A stretch of DNA of 64,000 nucleotides from Planoprotostelium fungivorum (lineage: Eukaryota > Evosea > Variosea > Cavosteliida > Cavosteliaceae), in the NCBI GenBank assembly GCA_003024175.1, contig MDYQ01000007.1:310001-374000 (forward strand). Direction: 5' to 3'. Made by a program: the position numbers and the translations under genes. This document shows, piece after piece, positions 56,068 to 64,000 of the stretch (the first letter of the stretch is position 1; each line of letters starts with the position of its first letter). Under the pieces are notes generated by a model. The model was not told the DNA's origin. It saw nothing but the letters and a program-made list of their open reading frames with translations, and did no database searches.

Positions 56068-58446
56068 TCATCCGTTGCTGAGCACCATGGCAATATTAGC
56101 CTCAGCCATTCTTCTCCTTCTTCCCTCGTAATAGATAATGGCCGCCACTACCAGCACTGCTGCAAGGACGACCAAGCCCACGGAGAGTCCCAAAATGAGT
56201 CCCAATCGGTTGTACGGGGGCGAAGAGTTTGAATCGTTCTGACTCGACGTGTCGTTCGGGGCGGTCGTTGTGATGGGAGAATCTGAAACGTCCATGACGA
56301 TGTAGCCGTTAGAGGCCAAGATGGCTTGGGTGTCGGTGCTCTTGATGGCAGTGGAGATGGAGGAAGTAGTGCGAGTGTCGCTGTTGATGATGAGACGTTG
56401 AGCGCGTTGATGACGACGTGATGATGAAATGATGAGATGATGAGATGATGATGATGAGATGTAAGAGTCTGCGATCAGATGAGACGAAGAGAAAATGTTC
56501 ACCTCTGATCTGTGGCAGGGAGGATGCTCATATCGAGAATGACCGATCCCGATCTGACGTCATTTACTCTCAACCTCTGTATAGGTATCTTCACTGCATT
56601 CGATAGCGTCTGCACGAATCTGCCACGATGAGTCTGAAACCTGCGATGCGATCTCACTTGGTAACGTTGAAGTCCGAAACTCTTCCTTGCACCCTCACGG
56701 ATATGCTCTCGATCTGTCCACTCCTCGTTGTAGATTGGATGACATCACTGGTACTGGTACTCGCCACGGAAGAGCTCGAACTGCTCGTCGACGAGACTGT
56801 CGACGAGGTAGTGGTAGATTTCTGGCTCGTTGTAGACGTAGTGATGGCTTGTACGTATCCCAACCCTCCGAAGCTGCATGCATCTGCTCCTTGTGTGCTG
56901 GCGTATTGTAGGTAATACAGATCGATGGCCTGTGATATCATCTGGGCCGGATTACAATGACTGTAATATCCTCCATTCGTGATGTTGGTGCAGAACTGAG
57001 GTCGATTGCTACACAGCCACCCCCTACCCAAATCAGTCACGTGACCGGAAAATCGCGGAGAAATCACCTGGCACCATTGATGAGATCGAGACCGACCGTC
57101 TCAACGTCTTCTGATGATGTTCGACATTTCAGCGAATTCCACATGTCGGAGCATTGTTGTACGTCCGCGATCGTTGTAGACGGTACGTAAATCACCGTCG
57201 TCCCATTCAGCTGTCCCAATCCGGAGAAATAGCAGGTGTTATTATCCGGTCCGAAATCTCTGTAGTACTGATCCATGGCCATGGAGGTACGCACGGCCTT
57301 GTTGCAGCTGCTGTAATATTGTCCGTTGAGAATGTTCTTGCAGTACTGAGGGTAGTTCTCGCAGAGATATCCCAGAGTGTCGTCCAAGTTGTAAGAGTTC
57401 AAGTGGCTCTCATTGGCTGATGTCGTGCGACAGGTGAGACCGGAATACACGGAGAGACACGATGATGAGTTGGATGTGATTGGATGGGACAGCATGTGAT
57501 CGGTTTCGTTCCTCTGATAGACTCGGATGTAATCTACTTCTAAAGAAGGTCTAGACCAGTTCTTCGCTTCCGCGAGCGTGAGGCTCTGTCCATCAGCTCC
57601 GAAAAAGTTGCCCCCGATGGCGAGGTTCAAGATGATGAAGAATGGCTGATCGAAGGGTTGGCCGACGTCTGTGTAGGGGAAACTCTGAGACGCGGGGTTG
57701 TTGTAACTGTTGAGAAGAGATGCATTCCAATGACAGACGTCGTCGATGTAAAATTGCATGGAAGTTGGAGTCCATGTGACGGAGAAGACATGAAAGTCCA
57801 ATGTAAGATTGGTGGGATAGACGAGAGCGCCTGTGCCGGTGTAGGTATTCTTCGGATAAGTTCCACCGTAATGCAAGTTCGACTCATGCTGATTGTCCCT
57901 TCCACCTCTGAACTCTAGGATGTCGATCTATGGATGCATCAGATGAGCAGACAGTGTTGACTCTGATACGTACCTCGCCAGATGCAGCCCATCCTCCGTA
58001 GACGGAATCAGCTGGCATCATCCAGAAGGCCGGCCAGAGTAGTCGTGCATCAGGTAACAGGGCTCTCATTTCGAATCGTCCGTACTTCCAAGATGAAGAA
58101 TTGGCGGTGTTGATCCTACCACTCGTGTACTGCTTGCTCTGATAGGCTCCGGGGACAGCCGTTAAGAAGAGGCTTCCATTTCTAACTGCAACATTCTCCT
58201 CTCTAGCGGTGTAACACTGATACTCATTGTTTCCTCCTCCGTCACAATTGACCTCCTGATACATGGGATCAATCGCAAAATCGCAATCGATGCATCACAA
58301 CGATCATTTGAACTCACATATTGCCAATTTGTGAGATTCAGAGAGGTTCCTTCGAATTCATCGGCCCAAACCAACTCATACTCGTCTGCCGCTGTTAGAT
58401 GCAGGAGCACCATATAGAAGAATACAAACACCACTGTCCTCATCAT
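56068..58446 (-). CDS. Transmembrane GH16 beta-glucanase with two X8 modules
   Basis: Starts at ATG 58446 with a signal peptide (MMRTVVFVFFYMVLLHLTAA). The GH16 domain follows: YELVWADEFEGTSLNLTNW, YTSGRINTANSSSWKYGRFE, FWMMPADSVYGGWAASGE then IDILEF, rebuilt across an intron as the catalytic GEIDILEF, and WTPTSMQFYIDDV. Two X8-type cysteine modules follow (LTCRTTSANES ... YCKNILNGQYYSSCN and LKCRTSSEDVE ... FCTNITNGGYYSHCN), then a Ser/Thr stalk, a small SEA-like region, one membrane helix (GLILGLSVGLVVLAAVLVVA) and a basic cytoplasmic tail. It should cleave beta-1,3-glucan at the cell surface; X8/CBM43 binds such glucan. Unlike most GH16 enzymes it is single-pass with a tail. Confidence 0.85.
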
Positions 58447-58864
58447 GGTGAGAGGGATCAGTGGGTCGGATGAAAGATGAGAGGACCCTGCCTGCGGCTG
58501 TGTCCTGTCCTGTCCTCCGTGGAATATTGTATCATCTCTGGTGAATGACAAGAGACAGGCACACCCGATGACATCAGCGATGCCAACGCTTCTCCGCAGT
58601 CCAAATCTTATCCTCTATCGAGGCAGCGTCATCACAACAGTTCCTATCATAATCTTCCTACTCTTCCTCCTTTATGGACTCAAGAGAGTTCACTGCTCCT
58701 CCGCCTCTTACGATGAATGACAGAGAAAACGACAGCGAGCTATCAAGAACATTTCACATTGAGGAAGTTGCCCACACCCAAGCCGAGGAACAACAGACAG
58801 CTCGGCCACCCTCTATATTCATCTTCCTTTCATTTAGGGGTAAAATAAATCGATGTCCACCCTT

Positions 58865-61009
58865 TTATTCTTCCTTCTGCTTCCTCCTGTGTCGGATCTC
58901 GCTGATGATGCCAGAGATGAGTTGAAAGAAGACGGGAAAGAAAGGGAGGGCGTAGATGGCTGCCTTGTGTTCTTGAGGGAAGTATAGGAGGGCCAGCATG
59001 TCTGGATCGAAGAAGGCGATCTCTGCATCGCGGGTGGCCGTTCGAGCGTGAAGGACGGCGGAGTCATAGTCGAGGTCTCTGCATTTCTCTCGGCACTGTT
59101 GTCTTCAGATGTGTGAAGGAGATCATGTGGTGTGATGATGACAATGTGACGGTGATCGAGATGATGGAGAGAGGAAAGAAGATGTCTGATGATGTTCGGA
59201 TGTGATGATGGTGATGACGATGATGATACAGATGAGACGATGAGAATATAGAAGAGGATGTAGAGTCTCACGAGTTCCAATTCTTGTAGCGAATGATCGA
59301 CGAGACTCGCAATGTTATCGTGAACCACCATGTTCTGCAAGCTCTGTACCAAGACAGACAAACTCTTGATGGTGCTGACGGTCTGGTTGTAGTGCAACCA
59401 CGTGTACCTCCTGTACAATAGATCTCTCTCGTATTGAGAGATTCCTTTGGTCATCTGATGATGATAGACGACCTCATCAGAAGATATCTCTCCCACTCCC
59501 AACAGTTGTCTCAATTGACTGACGAATATCTCCATGGCAGGTTGTAGATCGACGACGCTGCTACCATGAGGATTTCACGGCGATGAAATTTCACCTCAAG
59601 AGAACGTCACCGGAAGTTGGCGGGTTGTAGATGAAGACACCACCCCACTGGGGTGAGATGAAGGCGTTGGTCTCGCTCCATTTTCCTGGAATTTCCTCAT
59701 TCTCAGAATCGAATGATGTCATCACCTCCTTCCTCTCGAATGTAGATGGGCTGCCCTGGCTCAGTGACAAATAAGATGAGATGGATGACAGGGTCGATCG
59801 ACATCTCCATCAGATCCAAGTTCCACGTAGAAGGGTTGAGGTACATCGACAATTTGTCGTGATCTATAAATAGCCTCTTGGTCTCTCGATCGAACGAAGG
59901 CTGTTTCAGGAGAGAAGTGTAGTGGATGATCTGGGGTGGTGAGGAGACATTTTCGTGGAAAAATCGTTCTACAACGAGGAGATTCTCACCTGTGAATCGA
60001 TTTTGAAATCGGCGACGTCGTGGATCTCATTCAAGAAGGGGCGCAGGTAGGCTATCCCTCATTAGAACATCATGTTCACAAGATGATCACGGTGACAACT
60101 CACAGCGGACGGCTCCTTCTATGTCCCAATCGGGTCTCAACAGTTGCGGGTTCATGTTGAGCATGCTGAAAGAGATCTTGTATTCTACGGCAGGTCTCAT
60201 CGCGATCTGATTGTCTGATGGCCGATTCAACTATTGGTGGTTGAGTCATTTGCACATTCAAACGATTGCTCTTCTCTTGAGAAATGGGGAAAGAGAGGAG
60301 AAAAGGCGAATGGTTTCTAGATCGAGATGATGTGATGTGATGTAATGCGTTACCATGTAGTTCTGGGATGATTGTGCCATCGATCGAACGAAATCGGCTC
60401 CGATGTTCTGTGGTGATGTGCACACCCAACCGTGTCTGTATTTACCCAGGGAAAGAGTCTTATCAGAAGATCTGTCAGTCAACAGAATGTAGAGCGCGTA
60501 GACTCCATTGACGCTCTGGTTGGTTGCATTGTATCTTGACAATAACCAGTCGTCGATTTCTGAAAGGATGAGGATGTGGATCGATGTAATGGGCCACCTT
60601 TTTCAGGTACAATCAGATTAGAATCGTATATACCGTTAAATTCCACTTGTGTCTTTGTCCTCGGTTGTGTGTATCGCTCAGGTGTCTATATTATTTAGAC
60701 AAACGTTTACGATGTATGAGATCCTGCACCTCGAATGCATCCACATGTTGTTTGAATACCTCCAAAGCATTATCTACGTTTGCCTGATTTCCAACTACGT
60801 GCACACTCAATTTGAGTCTCCAATCGTCCTTTTCATGTTCAATCATGGCCCCTCACACGATTTCTCACTGGAACATGTGTGTTCGTCATAATATCGTGAG
60901 GTAGAGGTGCGCGATAGACCTGCATCGAATACCACCATACTGGAATCCCCAACGCAATAGAAATGACGAAGCTGACGATGACCTTCTGACGATCGTCGAG
61001 AGCTACCAT
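58865..61009 (-). CDS. pigs: GPI transamidase subunit PIG-S
   Basis: Starts MVALDDRQKVIVSFVISIAL with the PIG-S N-terminal membrane helix and hallmark GIPVWWYSMQVYRAPLPH. The luminal part includes YALYILLTDRSSDKTLSLG, FVTEPGQPIYIRE, the ETNAFISPQWGGV block and AMEIFVSQLRQLLGV. The C-terminus carries a second helix (ALPFFPVFFQLISGIISEI) and a basic tail RHRRKQKEE with TAA at 58865. PIG-S is part of the ER complex that attaches GPI anchors. About ten introns, some with ATC/GATG repeats. The start could be further upstream if a further exon exists near 61100-61229. Confidence 0.85.
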
Positions 61010-61930
61010 ATCTGTGGGATATGTGGTGAACGAATGGGAGGTTGGTCAGATCTCCTGACTGGTGATGTGACCAATTAAATGAGACGCACAGAATCACCAT
61101 CATCCCAAGGAAGAGCGCCACGCTCTTCACGGCAAGGACCAGACGATTAGAGAGGAGAATTCTCGGTGCTGGCGACCAACAGTTCATATGGAGGACTACG
61201 CGATCAAATAGAGATTGGGTCGTCAACATTCTTGTGGTCGTCCTTCAGAGAATCGCAGAGGACAAGTTCAATCAATACAACATCATAGAGTGAACAGGTG
61301 AGCAATCTTTGAGAGTGTACACGATGTTGAATCAACGGACGGTCACAAAATATCTAAATCTTCACCAACCTCTCCATCTCGAAGGTTATCTGCGCTCTGA
61401 TAGGGTAAGGCAGATAGAAGAGTGTGACATGCTGACCTCTATCGGCTGATTTCGTCCGAGGCCATCCTACGATCGCCAGGGCTCTTTATATCGATATCCT
61501 CCTTCGCTACAAATCACAATTCATAGTAGAGTGGCTATCTCACCATCTTCACCCTTCCACCTCCATCTCTTCTCCAACCTGATATGCATGCATTCTCAAC
61601 GACTTGTCACCTTCGTATATCCAGGTTTTACTCACATTTATTCATCACAGAAGAGAAGCTCCCCGCTGCTCCTCCTGCTTCTGGCCCCTGCGCAGCGACT
61701 CCTACTTCCGGCCTCGGGAAACGAAGAAAGCTGGCTGGGCGTTAAATCTGCTAGAAGGTACGATTTGGATGTGTGTCGTTTTGCTGTGTTATGAGTATCT
61801 ATGTCAGTTGCAGACTTGAAGACTGGAGATAACTTCTATCGTGATTCACGTTCGGTGGTGATCATTCTTATCTCAACAGAGAAGAGAGCAGGAGTCTTGT
61901 ATAGATAGAGCCACTTGTATCATACTCACA
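61010..61930. other. Intergenic between divergent PIG-S and G8 genes
   Basis: A minus-strand frame starting at 61229 (MLTTQSLFDRVVLHMNCWS, with a hydrophobic stretch VALFLGMMVILCVSF) is open for over 100 codons but overlaps the PIG-S first exon in another frame and could not be spliced to it. A plus-strand frame at 61531-61794 has no family. Neither is called. Confidence 0.35.
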
Positions 61931-64000
61931 ATGACCCGGTCGCACCTTCTACTCGTCATGATCGTCGGTGCCCTGGCCCAATGTAACACGAACACACTCT
62001 TTTACACATCATGTGGCCTCGACTGCAAATCTGCCTCTTCTGTCTCGGACATCATCATCCCAGCCACCCAACAGAGATCGATCGATGCCCCACCGAAAGA
62101 CCAGAACCTCGTGTATAGCTTTCAACTCAAGGGGATCACAGGCCGTTTGTCTACCCCAGCTATGTCTCGCATCTTTTTCGACGCCTCTGCTGTCGGCATG
62201 GGCTTCCAGTTCAGAGTCTCGTACGACTACGACGGAGACTCTCAATACGATCAGAGGTGGACATCTCCATTAATCACCCCCGACGCTCTCTTTGGACAGT
62301 ATGAGACATTCACATCTACCATTGGAGGAGCCACGAGAGACATCAACAACGGTAACATTCTCGTCGAGTTCTGGTCCACCTTTGCATCTCGTGGAACGGG
62401 CAGACTTCGCATCGGCCCCAACATGTCCAACATCGTCTTACCCTTCACCGGTGTCTCCAGTGCTTCATGCTCGAACGCCTCACCGACACCATCACCTTCC
62501 CCCCAACCAACCACCGCCGCATCGTCCACATCGGCGACGCCGACACCATCTTCTTCACCGTCATCCGACATCTGCAAGACCATGTTCGAGAGCTTACGAT
62601 GCAGAGCGACCAGCGACAACCCATCTTCCATCGATGCCGGAAGAGTCAGCGGAGCGAGAACGTGGCTGTGTGGCAACCACGCCACCTTCTGCTCGGACAT
62701 CATCAACGGAGGAAAGTTCTCCAACTGCAATTCTGTACAGCAATTGTCTCAGGCCATGAACCGATACTACGAGACATACGGCGCCAGACAAGGTGAGACA
62801 GATTCATCTCCTCTCGATATAAAAACCGCGACTGACTTATTCCAGGTGCCGCAGCTTGTGATTTTGGAGGAGTGGGTACGGTCGTATCCATCACAAATGC
62901 TCCCACCCCCACCAGCGCTACCCCCACCCCAACGTCTCAAGTCATTCAGACGACCGTCCCCGCGCCCAACCCCAACCCTGTCCCCGCTCCCGACACGGTT
63001 CCCGCGCCCAACCCTAACCCGGTGCCGATACCTCGACCACCCCCCACACAGACTCCCACCCCCACGCCGAACACGAACGCTCGCTGGTCCACCCTCTACA
63101 ACGGTCGATTGACTGACGTCACGATTCCATCCGGCCAGAGAGTTCTCCTCGACGTGAATTCCGTGGAAATCTCGGGTGTCATCACCATCCAGAAGGGTGG
63201 TGCCTTAGTCTTGGACTACAACCAGCCATCGATCACTGTGACGGCCGCGGCCATCGTGGTGCAGGGAGAATTTCACATCGGTAGTGAATCGAATCCATTC
63301 AATAGACCCGTCGGCATCGTTCTCAGTGGAACTCGCGAGATCACAGTTGATGGAGTACCTGTGGGATCTAAGGTGAGAAGAAATTTCGAGGAAGATTCTG
63401 ATGGGGTCAGGTCATCGTGGTGGGCAACGGTGGAGTTGTAGAATGGCACGGGATCAAAGGTTTGGGACGCTCTTGGACCCAATTGTCCCAGACGGCCCAA
63501 GCTGGAGCCAACAGACTACAACTGGCCGAAAATTTCGCCGAGACCTCCTCTCCCAGCTCGTGGACCGTGGGAGACGAACTCGTCGTGGCGGGAACAGATT
63601 ACGCCCCGGACCAAGCCGAGGTAGTCACCATCACGAGAGTCCTATCCGGAAATACCGTGGAGATTTCACCCTCTCTCAAGTTCTACCACCACGGTACAGT
63701 TACCATGGGAATCGACGAGAGGGCCCAAGTAGGAATCCTCAGCAGGACCATCACCATATCCTCCGGTAACGCCGGCAGAAGAGGTAAACTATCGTCTCGT
63801 TGTAGATGAATCGTACTCAATCTTTCTCTCAGGAGCTCACACTCTGTTTTTGGCTGGCTCTCTCGTTCACATCGAAGGTGTGGAGGGAGTCAATCTCGGA
63901 CAAGACCAGATCGCTCGCTATCCCTTCCATTGGCACATGGCTGGAGAAACTCAGGGACACTACATCCGCCACTCTTCCGTCCGATCCTCTATCTTCCGCT
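61931..64000 (+). CDS. Secreted X8 plus G8-domain protein (5' part; runs off window)
   Basis: Starts with a signal peptide MTRSHLLLVMIVGALAQCNT. A beta-rich domain of about 160 residues follows, with YSFQLKGITGRLSTPAMSR and RLRIGPNMSNIVLPFTG. Next is an X8 module (SLRCRATSDN, LCGNHATFCSDIINGGKF, AMNRYYETYGA, and CDFGGVGTVV after an intron near 62790), then a Pro-rich linker with repeated PAPNPNPVP. The G8 domain follows: GRLTDVTIPSGQRVLLDVN, GGALVLDYN, VQGEFHIGSESNPFNRPVG, and further SSPSSWTVGDELVVAGTDY and HTLFLAGSLVHIEGVEGVN, like the CEMIP/TMEM2 group. G8 proteins in animals act on hyaluronan or at cell surfaces; here glycan binding is inference. Three introns are visible; the 3' end is missing. 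Confidence 0.75.

Noticed and set aside
58674-58925. Plus-strand ORF MDSREFTAPPPLTMNDREN
   Set aside because: It runs across the 3' end of PIG-S in antisense and has no recognisable content.
60843-61229. Minus-strand ORF with a hydrophobic stretch, upstream of PIG-S
   Set aside because: It overlaps the first PIG-S exon in another frame, and no donor-acceptor pair joins it to PIG-S in phase.
1-64000. Search for LTR or LINE elements, Polintons, DNA transposons and terminal repeats
   Set aside because: No reverse transcriptase, integrase, transposase or capsid-type protein and no terminal repeat pair was seen; the only duplicated segments are the tRNA units.

Overview
The window is nuclear DNA from a compact eukaryotic genome. 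Almost every gene is split by 35-60 nt GT-AG introns that typically begin GTGAG, and coding frames are rebuilt only by removing them. The gene set is eukaryotic: AMPK gamma, PIG-S, LEO1, PRP38, DRS1/DDX27, SEN1/senataxin, a mitochondrial IF2 and three small homeodomain proteins. Tiny introns, dense genes, a GH16/X8 surface glucanase, a G8-domain secreted protein and BTB-discoidin architecture fit an amoebozoan, perhaps a protosteliid or other mycetozoan. That assignment is inference; no taxon marker was searched.

Layout. 1-14,040: start of an unrecognised basic protein (-), a WDR53-like WD40 protein, a homeodomain protein, an ~8 kb SEN1 helicase gene, a Ser/Thr kinase (-) and a BTB/BACK/discoidin protein (-). 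14,040-25,830: a secreted GPI-type protein, two small unknown genes, a membrane-anchored esterase (-), a mitochondrial helical-repeat protein, a short unknown gene, a tandem GST-N/glutaredoxin-like protein and AMPK gamma (-). 25,830-35,610: a second homeodomain gene, LEO1, an 88-residue membrane protein (-), a dCTP-deaminase-like enzyme (-), a long coiled-coil protein (-), an unknown nuclear-looking protein (-) and PRP38. 35,860-40,410: a membrane-tethered MACPF-like protein, a small protein with a myristoylation-type N-terminus (-) and a striking fusion of a membrane-anchored lipase with a P-loop GTPase. 40,600-41,360 and 52,200-54,480: a dispersed, partly inverted cluster of tRNA-Ser(GCU) and intron-containing tRNA-Ile(AAU) genes with conserved flanks; the third homeodomain gene sits inside one copy. 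Between them: dihydropteridine reductase, a glutathione transferase (-), DRS1 (-) and mitochondrial IF2. 54,500-64,000: a secreted alpha/beta hydrolase, a transmembrane GH16 glucanase with two X8 modules (-), PIG-S (-) and the 5' part of an X8/G8 secreted protein.

There is no operon logic, but themes recur. RNA metabolism: SEN1, LEO1, PRP38, DRS1. Surface and glycan: PIG-S, the GPI-type protein, GH16-X8, X8-G8. Membrane-active proteins: MACPF-like, lipase-GTPase, esterases. The best candidates for new biology are the lipase-GTPase fusion with its membrane-acting neighbours, the tRNA-Ser genes that each carry a CACGTG palindrome about 80 bp downstream, the homeodomain pair sharing a C-terminal motif, and the recurrent intronic motif CGTTGTAGAT. 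I saw no retroelement, DNA transposon, Polinton or CRISPR array.
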